A DNA stretch of 64,000 nucleotides from MED-G17 sp963991985 (lineage in GTDB: Bacteria > Bacteroidota > Bacteroidia > NS11-12g > UBA9320): assembly GCA_963991985.1 (NCBI GenBank), contig CAXDRX010000002.1, positions 1 to 64,000 of the forward strand, in the 5' to 3' direction. The translations under genes and the position numbers were made by a program. Below the pieces are notes generated by a model. It was not told the DNA's origin and made no database searches. It saw only the letters and a list, made by a program, of their open reading frames with translations. Positions 52,799 through 62,673 of the stretch are shown here, piece after piece. Positions within the stretch are counted from its first letter, which is position 1. Each line of letters starts with the position of its first letter.

Positions 52799-53779
52799 AT
52801 GATGAGAAAGACACTATTACCAATTTTTATGCTTACAGCTTTTCATGGGGTTTCACAAACGTTGCTTATGCCGACGTTAACAGAATCCAGTGTTACGTAC
52901 AAAATTTCTGTTTTGGAAGATCAAATTGACTTTTCTGTGAAAGGTGATTGGGATTTTTCAGATGTTTCAGCAACATCAAACTCCACAATAGAAATTGCTC
53001 CTATTGCATCTTCCAAGGAAGCGATCAATTATCCCAATGCAACGCATGTAAAATATGAAGATGGAGAGCAGTTTTTTCTTGGATTTGAGAAAGACAAATA
53101 CACCTATCATGGTGAAATTACTATACTTACATCCTCTTATCCAGAAGCGCTTATCGTGCACCCCTATCCATTCGAAGTTGGCAATACACATGCCGACTCA
53201 GAATTAGAGATTCCTTTCACAGTGCCGGGAGGTCCTCCTTACTTAATTCGAGATGATCAAGCTTACTCGGAAGTTTTGTCCATGGGCAATGTGACCATGC
53301 CAGATAAAACCGTGCACAAAGACGTATTGCTTGTTCGAACCATGAGAACATTTACGGATCGTCAAATTGGTTCCTCTCCATGTGTAACAAAATTGGAATC
53401 GCACAATTGGTGGGCAAAGGGGTATCCAATTCCTGTGGTAAGGACTTCAATAATGACTCAATCAGGTCAATGTCCTCCAAGCAACCCCATAAAGAAAACT
53501 AAGTTTCTCGTTGGTGATCCTCTGACAACTGAAGTGATTGTAAATAGTACCCTATTTTCTATTTACCCAAATCCAGTTCAGGAAGATTTACTACTTCATG
53601 TGGAAAAGAATTTGCTGGGTTCATCGTATAAAATCTATAACAATCTTGGGAAGTTGGTTGCCTCTGGTATAATAGATGCTTCAAATAAAAAAGTTAATGT
53701 AGAAAGCCTTCCCAAAGGGATGTATTATTTTAATTTTGATGGGAGTCAAAGAATGGGCATAAAATTCATCAAAGAGTAA
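52799..53779 (+). CDS. T9SS-sorted secreted protein of unknown function
   Basis: The 326-residue protein has a signal peptide (MMRKTLLPIFMLTAFHGVSQ), a beta-rich central part of about 220 residues without a recognised domain, and a C-terminal type A sorting domain starting FSIYPNPVQEDLLLHVEK and ending MGIKFIKE. It is therefore expected to cross the outer membrane via T9SS. ATG 52799 or 52802 begins the signal peptide. A near-match -7 element (TATTTTTA, 52787-52794) lies just upstream. It is not linked in sequence to the sugar genes before it. Confidence 0.8.
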   Translation: MMRKTLLPIFMLTAFHGVSQTLLMPTLTESSVTYKISVLEDQIDFSVKGDWDFSDVSATSNSTIEIAPIASSKEAINYPNATHVKYEDGEQFFLGFEKDKYTYHGEITILTSSYPEALIVHPYPFEVGNTHADSELEIPFTVPGGPPYLIRDDQAYSEVLSMGNVTMPDKTVHKDVLLVRTMRTFTDRQIGSSPCVTKLESHNWWAKGYPIPVVRTSIMTQSGQCPPSNPIKKTKFLVGDPLTTEVIVNSTLFSIYPNPVQEDLLLHVEKNLLGSSYKIYNNLGKLVASGIIDASNKKVNVESLPKGMYYFNFDGSQRMGIKFIKE

Positions 53780-53936
53780 ATCCATTGAAATACTTGAATT
53801 AAGATTTCTTTCCATAGACCCGAGGAAAGAAGATTGACAACCAAATACATTGCGAAATAAAGGCGGAAAGAGTTTGCAATAGAGTGGCACTAAACAGTGC
53901 TTTGAAAAAGAAAACTTGGTAAGCGACATAAGCTTT

Positions 53937-54911
53937 TTATTGGTCATTTTCGTTCAACCATTGGGCACATTTTTTCAGAGCAAACATACACTCTGTCATC
54001 ATGTTTTCAACGATTTGGGCTGCCGGTAAAATGTCTTCGATGTATCCACTGATTTGGCCTATTTCTAATTCACCTTCTTTTAAATCTCCGAGATTCATAC
54101 CTTTTTTGGCCCTAGCACGACCCAAAATATTTTTTAGTTCTTCAGGGCTAGCGCCTCTCATCTCTGCTGCTTTGACCCGATTATGGAATTCGTTTTTCAA
54201 AAGGCGAACGGGTTGCAACTGTTTGAGCAACAATTCTGTATCGCCTTCTTCTGAATCTATAACTTTCTGTTTGAAGTTGGGATGTGCAGATGATTCCAAA
54301 GAGGTGACAAAGCGGGATCCCACTTGGACCGCTTCTGCACCCAAGGCAAGGCTTGCTGCCATAGCATGGCCATCACCAATACCACCGGCGGCGATTACTG
54401 GGATTTTAATTCTCTTTGCCACGGCTGGTATCAAAACTAGTGTTGTGGTTTCGTCTCTCCCATTATGTCCACCAGCCTCAAAACCTTCGGCAACAATAGC
54501 GTCGACGCCTGCCATTTCAGCTTTTATTGCATATTTTACACTACTCACAACGTGCACTACAATGATGCCTTTGGATTTAAAATATTGGGTATATTTATTT
54601 GGATTCCCTGCAGAGGTAAATACAATTGGCACCTTTGTCTTAACCAATATTTCTATGTGCTGTTGGATGTCTGGGTACAATAAGGGAAGATTGACTGCGA
54701 ATGGTTTTTGGGTCGCATTTTGGCATTTTTTGATGTTCTCCTCCAGTTCTTTTGGATACATACTTCCAGCACCAATAATACCAAGTCCGCCAGCATTGCT
54801 CACAGCTGAGGCAAGCTCCCACCCACTGCACCAAATCATACCTGCTTGCACAATGGGACAATCAATATCTAAAAGTTCGGTGACCTTAGTTTTGAGTAAT
54901 GGCTTTGGCAT
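53937..54911 (-). CDS. Nitronate monooxygenase-like FMN enzyme
   Basis: The 324-residue protein is a TIM-barrel flavoenzyme of the 2-nitropropane dioxygenase/nitronate monooxygenase group: CPIVQAGMIWCSGWELASAVSNAGGLGIIGAG at the N-terminus, EGFEAGGHNGRDETTTLVLIP with the catalytic-type His, and IPVIAAGGIGDGHAMAASLALGAEAVQVGSRF for FMN phosphate binding. It may detoxify nitronates; related proteins include enoyl-ACP reductase FabK, so the substrate is uncertain. ATG 54911 overlaps the upstream prc gene by 26 nt, suggesting a shared transcript. Confidence 0.88.
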   Translation of the reverse strand: MPKPLLKTKVTELLDIDCPIVQAGMIWCSGWELASAVSNAGGLGIIGAGSMYPKELEENIKKCQNATQKPFAVNLPLLYPDIQQHIEILVKTKVPIVFTSAGNPNKYTQYFKSKGIIVVHVVSSVKYAIKAEMAGVDAIVAEGFEAGGHNGRDETTTLVLIPAVAKRIKIPVIAAGGIGDGHAMAASLALGAEAVQVGSRFVTSLESSAHPNFKQKVIDSEEGDTELLLKQLQPVRLLKNEFHNRVKAAEMRGASPEELKNILGRARAKKGMNLGDLKEGELEIGQISGYIEDILPAAQIVENMMTECMFALKKCAQWLNENDQ

Positions 54912-56997
54912 TGATAAGGTCTTCGGCAATTTGTAAAGATTCAAACAAGTGGTGATCTTTTTGTAATTCTTTTCTCCACTTCTCGAATGTGCTGAATTTG
55001 TTGCTATCTGCCGCTAAGGTGGGCCAATCAGCACTTAAGGATTGCAAATCAAATGCTTCAATTTTTTTATATAGATTGTTCTGAAATTTACGCTGTTCCT
55101 TTCTTTTTCTCATATCGTTTATGTAGCGATTGATTTGAAGGGAATAATTGGTGTTTTCTTTGTCTTTTTTCCAGGTTTGGGCCACTTGTTCTGTTTGGAT
55201 AAAGGTAGAATCTTTATTGACCCTTGATTTGCTTTTGGCAATGATGTCCTGTAAATCTATTTTGAGATCAAATTTTTGGTATTCTTGAGCTTCAATTTTG
55301 TCCCATTCAAGAGCATATTGATACTCTTTCTCTCCCGTTTCGAGATAGGAGAAAAAATCAGGTAAAATAATATCGGGAATAACGCCTTTGAGCTGTGTAG
55401 ATTCTCCGTTGATTCGATAAAATTTTTGTGTGGTTAGTTTGACGGCACCCAAATCTCCATGACTTCCATTTCTAACCATTCTGTTAAGGTCAATAAATCT
55501 TTGAACAGTTCCCTTTCCGTGGGTGTGGGGACTGCCCACAATCACGGCTCTTTGGTAGTCTTGCATCGCGGCGGCTAAAATTTCGGAGGCTGATGCACTA
55601 AATTCATTTACCATGATAACCAAAGGCTTTTCCCAGTGGGTTTGCGGATCGCGATCTTTCATTACATAGGGTTTCTCTGTCTTGTACTTTACTTGTACAA
55701 TTGGTCCTTTGGATATGAAAAGTCCACCCATTTGAACTACATCATTCAACGAACCTCCTCCGTTGTTTCTCAAATCGATGATGAGGGCCTCTGCTTGGTC
55801 TTGGTCTATTTTCTCGATTTCTTTTTTTACGTCCTTCCAACATGTTCGACCCCCAGATTTACTAAAATCTGTATAAAAACCAGGTAGATAAATGTATCCA
55901 ACCTTGGTTTTGTCTTCATCTTGTAATAGCAAGGATTTTGCGTAGGTTTCTTCGATAACAACAACATCTCGGACGATAGACATTTCTTCGATACTTTCAT
56001 TCGGTTTTTTGATTGTTAGTGTCACTGTAGTACCCTTTTTGCCTCGAATGATTTTGATGGCATCATCAATTCGCCATCCCGAAATATCGACAGCTTCTTC
56101 GCCTTCTTGTTTAACTTTTAAGATGATATCTTTTGCTCCTAGGGTGCTTTGCTTAAATGCTGGACCTCCTGGAACTACGCGTACAATTTGGATATAACCG
56201 TCTTTTTGAACCAGGGTAGCACCAATGCCTTCAAGTCTTCCTGAAATATTGATGTCAAAGTTTTCTTTGTCTTTTGGAGGGTAATAATTGGTATGTGGGT
56301 CAAAAATATTTGTTAGCGAATTTATAAAGATGGCAAGATGGTCTCTTCTTTGCAAATCAGTCATTCTTTGAAACCACTGTTGGTTTGATTTTTTAACGTT
56401 TCTAATGGATTGGGCATAGAGACTATCCACACTTTGGATTTTGAAATTTGTATCTTTTCTTTGGATTGCTTTTTCTTGGTTTTCTTTTTTGTTCGCAAAC
56501 TGGCTCAAGGTTTGGTATTTTAGATATTTTCTCCAAAAGTCAGTTTGTATTTTGTCGTTTTTTGGAAATTGCGATTTGTCTACATCAAATTCAAGATTTT
56601 CTTCCTTTTCAAAATCAAAACCTTTTTGAAAGATTTCGTCAAAAACAGGTTCTAAATATTTAAGGCGTTTCAGGAATATATTCAAGGTAGTTTCAAAAAA
56701 AGTAAGTTCACCTGCAAAAAACTCATTGTCAATTTTGCTTTTGAACTGGCTGTTTAGCTTTTTGATGTCTGATTGTAAAAAAATTCGCTTGTTGGGATCG
56801 AGATTTTTGATGTAGCTTTCAAAAGCTTTGTCAGAGAATTTGTCGTCAATTTCAAGAGGCGCGTAGTGTCCCCCTTTGAGGCTATTGTAAACCAAGTTGA
56901 GTAATAGCCGATCATTTTCTTGTTTGGATTTCAAATAAAAACCCAGACTTATGAAAGCGAGAGGTAGCAGAAGCGCCAATATCTTAATAAACTTCAT
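54886..56997 (-). CDS. prc: C-terminal processing protease (tail-specific protease, S41)
   Basis: The 703-residue protein has an N-terminal membrane-spanning or signal segment, a helical domain, a PDZ domain (about 235-330; GRLEGIGATLVQKDGYIQIVRVVPGGPA), and an S41 protease domain. The Ser/Lys dyad is S469 in FSASASEI and K495 in THGKGTVQ, with D480 in MQDYQRA. The long form with a C-terminal DUF3340-type helical part (KEQRKFQNNLYKKIEAF) matches E. coli Prc. It trims C-termini of periplasmic proteins. No promoter match is clear in the 98-bp upstream gap. Confidence 0.95.
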   Translation of the reverse strand: MKFIKILALLLPLAFISLGFYLKSKQENDRLLLNLVYNSLKGGHYAPLEIDDKFSDKAFESYIKNLDPNKRIFLQSDIKKLNSQFKSKIDNEFFAGELTFFETTLNIFLKRLKYLEPVFDEIFQKGFDFEKEENLEFDVDKSQFPKNDKIQTDFWRKYLKYQTLSQFANKKENQEKAIQRKDTNFKIQSVDSLYAQSIRNVKKSNQQWFQRMTDLQRRDHLAIFINSLTNIFDPHTNYYPPKDKENFDINISGRLEGIGATLVQKDGYIQIVRVVPGGPAFKQSTLGAKDIILKVKQEGEEAVDISGWRIDDAIKIIRGKKGTTVTLTIKKPNESIEEMSIVRDVVVIEETYAKSLLLQDEDKTKVGYIYLPGFYTDFSKSGGRTCWKDVKKEIEKIDQDQAEALIIDLRNNGGGSLNDVVQMGGLFISKGPIVQVKYKTEKPYVMKDRDPQTHWEKPLVIMVNEFSASASEILAAAMQDYQRAVIVGSPHTHGKGTVQRFIDLNRMVRNGSHGDLGAVKLTTQKFYRINGESTQLKGVIPDIILPDFFSYLETGEKEYQYALEWDKIEAQEYQKFDLKIDLQDIIAKSKSRVNKDSTFIQTEQVAQTWKKDKENTNYSLQINRYINDMRKRKEQRKFQNNLYKKIEAFDLQSLSADWPTLAADSNKFSTFEKWRKELQKDHHLFESLQIAEDLINAKAITQN

Positions 56998-57095
56998 CTT
57001 TATAATAATCTAGGAATATAACATTTTGTTGTATTACAACATGAAAAAGAAAAAAACGATACTCGTATTTTGTCTATTTTGTTGGGTTAGAAACA

Positions 57096-57515
57096 TTAAA
57101 TGATTTCCAACTGGGAGAAGAAGAAACTTCCTTCTATGGCAGCATTTTCATCACTGTCTGAACCATGTATGGCATTGGCCTCAATACTTTTTGCGTATTT
57201 TTTTCTTATGGTTCCTTCTGCGGCTTCAAGTGGATTGGTAGCGCCAATGAGCGCTCTAAAATCACCGACGGCATTTTCTTTTTCAAGAATGGCGGCATAA
57301 ATAGGACCTGATGTCATAAACTTAACCAATTCTCCAAAGAAGGGTCTTTCTCTGTGTATGCCATAGAATGATTGAGCTTGCGATGTGGTCAATTGCGTAA
57401 ATTTCATTGCTTTGATTGAGAATCCTGCTTTAATAATTTCATTAATGATGGCTCCAGAGTGCTCATTTTTTACAGCATCGGGCTTAATCATTGTAAATGT
57501 TCTATTGCTTGCCAT
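57096..57515 (-). CDS. ndk: Nucleoside diphosphate kinase
   Basis: The 139-residue enzyme has TFTMIKPDAVKNEHSGAI at the N-terminus, the active-site His117 in NAIHGSDS, and ATNPLEAAEGTIRKKYA. It balances nucleoside triphosphates by transferring phosphate through the His. A longer upstream frame overlaps the divergent gene and lacks conserved residues, so ATG 57515 is used. It is divergent from the DHH phosphoesterase gene. Confidence 0.97.
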   Translation of the reverse strand: MASNRTFTMIKPDAVKNEHSGAIINEIIKAGFSIKAMKFTQLTTSQAQSFYGIHRERPFFGELVKFMTSGPIYAAILEKENAVGDFRALIGATNPLEAAEGTIRKKYAKSIEANAIHGSDSDENAAIEGSFFFSQLEII

Positions 57516-57525
57516 GTTTTGTGGG

Positions 57526-57533
57526 CAAAAATA
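57526..57533 (-). promoter_or_regulatory. -7 promoter element for ndk
   Basis: The reverse strand reads TATTTTTG, ending 10 nt before the ndk start; the leader would be about 5 nt. Confidence 0.5.
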
Positions 57534-57571
57534 TGTTTCCCAACGGTTTTTTTTGCGAGTTTTGCGCTTCA

Positions 57572-58582
57572 ATGTTAGAAAACAACTGCCAGAGCCTTTG
57601 GCCATTGATTCAAAAAGGAAATAGTATCGTCATTACGACTCATCACAAACCGGATGGTGATGCTTTGGGCAGCTCTCTGGGTTTGTATCATTTTTTTAAG
57701 AAAAAAAAATTGGATGTAAGCATTGTAAGTCCTACGGATTATTCAAAAAATTTCAATTGGATGCCTGGCCAAGAAATTATTATAAATTTTGAGGAAAAAC
57801 CTCAACAAGCCAAAACACTTTTTGAAAAAGCAGATATTCTCTTTTGTTTGGACTTTAATAATTTTTCTAGGATAAATGATTTGGCTGAAATAGCAAGAAA
57901 TTCAAAGGCAAAAAAAGTAATGATAGATCATCATGAATACCCAGAAAATTTTGATGATTATAGATTTTGGAATCCAAAAGCGAGCAGCACATCAGAGTTG
58001 ATTTATCAGTTTCTGTCTGTTTATGAAGATGAAGACTGGATGAACCAACAAGCGGCCGAGTGTCTTTATGTTGGAATTATGACTGATACAGGGTCCTTCA
58101 AGCACGACAGTACTTCTGCACTCACACACGAGGTGGCCAAAAAGGTGCACCAATTGGGCGTACAAACAGGAAAAATTCATGAACGAATATTTGATCGAGG
58201 AAGTTTGTCAAGAACTCGTTTGGTAGGCTATGTTTTTTATCAAAAATTACGTGTGATGGAAGATTTGCCCGTAGCGATTGTATCCTTGGACAAGGAAGAA
58301 TTAAAAGAGTTTAATGTGCAAACAGGTGATACAGAGGGTTTTGCTAATTTTGGTTTGGGCATTGATGGCATTCTTCTTTCGGCGCTGTTTGTAGAGAGAA
58401 AGGATATGGTTAAGATATCTTTCCGTGCAAAAAGCAATTTCAAGGTAAATACTTTTTCTCAAAAATATTTTGAAGGAGGCGGACATCAAAAAGCTGCTGG
58501 AGGGAGATCACTTTTGGGATTAAATGAGACAGTGGCCAAGTTTGAAGAAAAAATACGATTGCATCGCAATGAGCTATCCTAG
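57572..58582 (+). CDS. DHH-family phosphoesterase (NrnA-like oligoribonuclease/pAp phosphatase)
   Basis: The 336-residue protein has the DHH-domain motifs VITTHHKPDGDALGSSLG (metal-binding His/Asp), LFCLDFNNFSRIND, and MIDHHEYP, and a DHHA1 domain ending YFEGGGHQKAAGG. NrnA-type proteins degrade very short RNA and dephosphorylate pAp; some members act on cyclic dinucleotide products. The exact substrate cannot be read. ATG 57572 is chosen because the upstream frame is Cys/Phe-rich and overlaps ndk. It overlaps the following FKBP gene by 14 nt. Confidence 0.92.
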   Translation: MLENNCQSLWPLIQKGNSIVITTHHKPDGDALGSSLGLYHFFKKKKLDVSIVSPTDYSKNFNWMPGQEIIINFEEKPQQAKTLFEKADILFCLDFNNFSRINDLAEIARNSKAKKVMIDHHEYPENFDDYRFWNPKASSTSELIYQFLSVYEDEDWMNQQAAECLYVGIMTDTGSFKHDSTSALTHEVAKKVHQLGVQTGKIHERIFDRGSLSRTRLVGYVFYQKLRVMEDLPVAIVSLDKEELKEFNVQTGDTEGFANFGLGIDGILLSALFVERKDMVKISFRAKSNFKVNTFSQKYFEGGGHQKAAGGRSLLGLNETVAKFEEKIRLHRNELS

Positions 58583-59360
58583 TTTTTTTTTGTTTACAAT
58601 ACTTTGCTTACTTGCTTGTCGTCATGGGGATGAGGTATCCACTCAAGAATTAAAGATAAATTGGATCGATAGGGGAAAAGGTGACAAAATTGTGCCAGGA
58701 GATTTTGTTCTTTTTACAAGCACAGCGCTTGGAAAAAAAGCCCTTGGAAAACAGAAATATGAAGTTGAAGATACAAACGACAACGGTCATTGGCCGCTTG
58801 TCTTTGTGCGCTTGCACAAAAAAGATTCTGTAAAAATTGAGATGAAAGTAGACTCCTTGGACGTATTGCGGTTGAAATCTAACTATGAAATCGAGACGAA
58901 GGAAGGTCAGAAGGTTGTTTTTCAATTAACCATACATGATGTTCTGAAGCCCAGTGAGTATTACAATAAGATGAAGGCATTTGAGAGAACTGAGATAAAA
59001 AAATTCTTAGAAAGAAACAAATTGCCCCAAATCCACTTGGATACATCTAATTTTTATTTGAAAATTGAAAAGAAATCACAAAATCCCATAAAGAGCGGTC
59101 AAAGGTTCAAAGTGAAAATGGAAATTTGGGACTTGTATGGAAATTTAATTGAGTCTAGCCATCCCAAACATCATTTGGACATTTCCCTAGATGATTCAAT
59201 CTTACCTGGTATCAGAAAAGCATTGATGGGAATGTGCATGAAAGATAAAGCCAAAATAATTGTTCCTTTTGATTTGGGTTTCAAAGACCGCGGAAACAGA
59301 AGGATTAAACCCTTTACAACACTTTTCATAAAATTAGAGGTTTTAGGGAGGATAAAGTAG
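58569..59360 (+). CDS. FKBP-type peptidyl-prolyl isomerase lipoprotein
   Basis: The 263-residue protein has a lipobox LLAC after a short signal segment, an N-terminal FKBP-like region (GDFVLFTSTALGKKA) and a C-terminal FKBP-like domain (GQRFKVKMEIWDLYGNLIESS, ILPGIRKALMGMCMKDKAKIIVPFDLGFKDRGN). Several residues of the classical active site appear to be replaced, so isomerase activity is uncertain and a chaperone role is possible. Its start lies inside the end of the DHH gene (ATGAGC at 58569), so the two are translationally coupled. Likely location is the periplasmic side of a membrane. Confidence 0.8.
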   Translation: MSYPSFFLFTILCLLACRHGDEVSTQELKINWIDRGKGDKIVPGDFVLFTSTALGKKALGKQKYEVEDTNDNGHWPLVFVRLHKKDSVKIEMKVDSLDVLRLKSNYEIETKEGQKVVFQLTIHDVLKPSEYYNKMKAFERTEIKKFLERNKLPQIHLDTSNFYLKIEKKSQNPIKSGQRFKVKMEIWDLYGNLIESSHPKHHLDISLDDSILPGIRKALMGMCMKDKAKIIVPFDLGFKDRGNRRIKPFTTLFIKLEVLGRIK

Positions 59361-59415
59361 CTATTTTTATTTTGGTTTCTTACCTAAAATCATATTAATA
59401 TGTGATATTTGAAAG

Positions 59416-62124
59416 GTGCGTATTGTCTGGTTTTTTCTTTTTTTATTGTTTACTCAATTTTTGTTTGGTCAAACCTCCTATGAGGAAAAAATTGAAAATT
59501 CAAGGGCAGCTTTACAAATTGGAAAGTTCTTGGAAGTCAAGCAAGAGCTTAAACCGATCATTAAGTCTCAGATCTCAAGCATTAGTCAAAGAAATGATGC
59601 TTTAGAAATGTTGGCGATGGTTGCCATTGCCCAAGATAGCTTTCTATTGGCAGAAAGTCTTTGTCGGGATATTTTATCTCAAGACCCTTACTTTGATACG
59701 CGCTACAACAATTATATCCTGCAAATCTTATTTCGTAAGATCAAAAATGAAAGAACAGACGTGCAGGTATTTTCAATTTCAAAAAAGGGTGAAAATCCTT
59801 TGAAAGCGCCTGCATTTGTTGAAATAATTACGCTGGAAGAAATTATCAATCGAGGCTATAATGACTTAGAAGAATTGTTTCATGATTTGCCGGGTTTTGA
59901 CGTTACAAGAAGTCAAGGAGTTTCATATGCGCACATCTATCAAAGGGGTTTTAGGTCTACCCTCACTGACAAGACGATACTCCTCATTGATGGTGTAGAG
60001 CAAAACGATTTGGTTTCAAACAATGTGAATATTTCCAGACAATATCCTCTAGCTAATATTGATCATATTGAAATAATTTATGGTCCTTCTTCTACAATAT
60101 ACGGGGCAAACGCTTTCATTGGGGTTGTGAACATCGTTACCAAATCTTCTTCGGTCAATCAAAGACTCAAGAATAAATATGTGGAAAGAGAAAGTGGACT
60201 TACCACTGGTCCAATGTTGGAATTTTTGGCCGATCAAGAAGATCAAGAAAACACTATGGGTTTGGATCTGAATATGTTTTATGGATCAAACAACTCTTTC
60301 AATGCCGACGCAAGTTTTTTTGGCAAGTTGAACTCTAAATCAAAAAGCGGGATGGATATTTTCTATTCTCTTGACGCTCGTTATTACTATAGTGATGAAC
60401 CTAATTTTAATCAATATGAAATGTACAATTCTCTAAATGATTTTTTGTCCATAAGCAACAACTACCAATCCTATAACCTTTACCCTGACCAGGACTTAAC
60501 GGTCAATCAAAAAGTGGACCTAAACGGAATAAATGTTCACTCGGACAATTATATCATTTATGGTGATACAACAAAAAATGCGGGCGTATGGAATGGTACA
60601 ATAGACTCACTTAAACTTAGTGAAAAGGGAATTTCTAGGGCAAGAAATTTAGACAGCTTGGCTTATGTAAATAATTTTGGCGTAAATAAATACTCAGAGG
60701 AATATTATGTAAAAGGTACACTTTCTTTTATCGATAGAACAAAAAGATTTGTTGTAACAGCAGAGTCATGGAAGACGAATAATGGGATAGAACCTTGGTA
60801 TAATTTTCGAGATGGCAATAGGTTTTGGGTAAATAAGCCAGAATATGGCCGATGGATTTATAACAATTCACTGATTACAGCTTCTTTTTTTAATCAAATA
60901 AGCGATAACTTTTCTTTGACAAATTTAACCTCCTATAGATTTCACACCATCGATGAAAATACGAACTTTCCTTCGATGTCTGGCTACTACAATGGCAAAC
61001 TTGCTTGGAAAGATTTGGAAGCCTCTGTATTGCCAGATCCCACAACAACCTATTGGTTTAGAACATCCAGTCAATTAAGGAATGAATTTCGGCTCAATTA
61101 TGAGGGCATAAAAAATCTTTCCCTTTTGGCAGGATTGGAATATCGAAATGGTTTGATACAGGGGGATTATTTAAAATACACCGACAATAATGTAGAAAAC
61201 CTTGGAAGTACAAGTGGAGGTGCCACAGGTGCTGAACACCTTCGCGCTCTTGATTATGGAATTTTTGCTCAAGGACAATACAATCTGGGGAACTTGTCTC
61301 TCATTGCTGGTACGAGAATTGACAACAACAATATTAGAGGTGTTTATGGTTTTGGGTGGGTTCAAAATCCAAGGTTGGCTTTGGTATATGCAACCAAAAA
61401 CCAGAAGATTATTCTAAAATCAGTTTATTCATCGGCATTTACCAACCCTTCATTTTTGCAAAGGTTTGCCGAAACAGAAACAAGAATTTCAAATCCTAGG
61501 TTGAAGCCCGAAAAAATTCAGAATATAGATTTTGGTGGTTATTATGTGCCATCAAAAACATTGAAAATCGGCGGATCAATATTTGCTTCCTCTGTTACAG
61601 GAATTAGTGAAACGGTTAAAGTAGGTACAACTCCTGATGGGTCTTCTATTACCCAATATCAACCCACTGGGGAGCAAAGGTTTTACGGAGCTATGTTGTC
61701 GGGAAATTTCACCATCAAAACCTTCTCAATAAAAGGAAATTACAGCTACACCATTCCAGAATACTTTGATCAAGAATGGCATCCGGTTAGGAGTATTGCA
61801 CCAACAAGAATCAATTTGATCTTAAACAATTCATTTGGATCAAAAAAACGAGTCAATGCCAACTTACGCATCAATCATATTGGAAAAAGAATGTACAGTT
61901 ACGATCAAAATTCAAAAACAGGTTCCTTCTTGGATCCTATTACCATTGTCAATGCCTCTGTGCTCGTAAAACTGGTTGATCAGTGTCGCTTGGAATTGAA
62001 TGTTAGAAATCTATTTGATCTGGAATACAGTGATCCAGGGATCAGAACAGCCTCGGGTAAACATCCTGCAACAATTCCCCAGTTTAGAAGAAGGTTTAAT
62101 TTAAAGTTAAGACTTTCCCTTTAA
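59416..62124 (+). CDS. TonB-dependent receptor with TPR-like N-terminus
   Basis: The 902-residue outer-membrane receptor has a signal peptide ending LFGQ. It then has an all-helical, TPR-like region of about 90 residues (RAALQIGKFLEVKQELKPIIKSQ...) in place of the usual carboxypeptidase-like domain. A plug domain follows (EIINRGYNDLEELFHDLPGFDVTRSQG... DHIEIIYGPSSTIYGANAFIGVVNIVTK), then a barrel with C-terminal NVRNLFDLEYSDPG and RRFNLKLRLSL. Start is GTG 59416; a near-match -7 (GATATTTG, 59404-59411) ends 4 nt before it. The ligand is unknown. The stop shares TAATG with the next gene. Confidence 0.9.
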   Translation: MRIVWFFLFLLFTQFLFGQTSYEEKIENSRAALQIGKFLEVKQELKPIIKSQISSISQRNDALEMLAMVAIAQDSFLLAESLCRDILSQDPYFDTRYNNYILQILFRKIKNERTDVQVFSISKKGENPLKAPAFVEIITLEEIINRGYNDLEELFHDLPGFDVTRSQGVSYAHIYQRGFRSTLTDKTILLIDGVEQNDLVSNNVNISRQYPLANIDHIEIIYGPSSTIYGANAFIGVVNIVTKSSSVNQRLKNKYVERESGLTTGPMLEFLADQEDQENTMGLDLNMFYGSNNSFNADASFFGKLNSKSKSGMDIFYSLDARYYYSDEPNFNQYEMYNSLNDFLSISNNYQSYNLYPDQDLTVNQKVDLNGINVHSDNYIIYGDTTKNAGVWNGTIDSLKLSEKGISRARNLDSLAYVNNFGVNKYSEEYYVKGTLSFIDRTKRFVVTAESWKTNNGIEPWYNFRDGNRFWVNKPEYGRWIYNNSLITASFFNQISDNFSLTNLTSYRFHTIDENTNFPSMSGYYNGKLAWKDLEASVLPDPTTTYWFRTSSQLRNEFRLNYEGIKNLSLLAGLEYRNGLIQGDYLKYTDNNVENLGSTSGGATGAEHLRALDYGIFAQGQYNLGNLSLIAGTRIDNNNIRGVYGFGWVQNPRLALVYATKNQKIILKSVYSSAFTNPSFLQRFAETETRISNPRLKPEKIQNIDFGGYYVPSKTLKIGGSIFASSVTGISETVKVGTTPDGSSITQYQPTGEQRFYGAMLSGNFTIKTFSIKGNYSYTIPEYFDQEWHPVRSIAPTRINLILNNSFGSKKRVNANLRINHIGKRMYSYDQNSKTGSFLDPITIVNASVLVKLVDQCRLELNVRNLFDLEYSDPGIRTASGKHPATIPQFRRRFNLKLRLSL

Positions 62125-62672
62125 TGTTCAATACCAAACTTTCTTTTGGTTTCATAAACGACCATTGTGAAAAACAAATTGGTAAGCTTAGAATTCAGGC
62201 TTGGAGTGAATTTACCGTTATCAATCCTCATTCCGCTTCTATAAAGGAGGGCTTGTGGATAGACCAAATGGACAAAGAATCTTTTCAATGGACAATTTTT
62301 GACGAGCATGAAAAGGTCTGTGCCACTTGCAGACTTTCTATTCATAATGGAAGTAATCTAGATAGGTTGCCATGGAAAAATTATTTTCCAGATTCTTATA
62401 AAATTTCGAAATATTATGTTTATGCCTCTTTAAATAGATTGATTGTTCGGCAAGACTACCGTGGCAAAGGTATTAGCCATATAATGGATGAGGCAAGAAT
62501 ATCTTTTGTAAAAAAATTCGCCAATGTAGATTATATCATCGCGCAACCTACTTCTAAGAAAAGAGTTCAACAATTTTTAAATAGAGGATTTGAATTGTTA
62601 GGGGATATGCAGCCTGTTGAGGAACTCCCAGAAGTTAAATTTAAGTTGATGCATTTTGTTTTAAATAAATGA
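62124..62672 (+). CDS. GNAT-like acyltransferase
   Basis: The 182-residue protein has an acetyl-CoA-binding-like motif NRLIVRQDYRGKGISHIMDEA (R/Q-x-x-G-x-G type) and a C-terminal IAQPTSKKRVQQFLNRGFELLG typical of GNAT folds. The N-terminal half resembles the wider acyl-homoserine-lactone synthase/FeeM-like branch of GNAT, but this is a loose similarity. The substrate is unknown. It overlaps the receptor gene by one base and is followed one base later by the next gene, so it is within a tightly coupled operon. Confidence 0.7.
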   Translation: MFNTKLSFGFINDHCEKQIGKLRIQAWSEFTVINPHSASIKEGLWIDQMDKESFQWTIFDEHEKVCATCRLSIHNGSNLDRLPWKNYFPDSYKISKYYVYASLNRLIVRQDYRGKGISHIMDEARISFVKKFANVDYIIAQPTSKKRVQQFLNRGFELLGDMQPVEELPEVKFKLMHFVLNK

Positions 62673-62673
62673 C

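Noticed and set aside
53681..53947. An 88-codon reverse-strand frame in the gap between the T9SS cargo gene and the monooxygenase gene.
   Set aside because: It overlaps both neighbours, shows no conserved pattern, and lacks a promoter. The gap 53780-53936 holds nothing I can name.
54001..54936. A 311-codon open frame on the forward strand.
   Set aside because: It lies antisense to the well-supported nitronate monooxygenase-like gene and has the Ser/Pro/Ala-rich look of a shadow frame without any motif.
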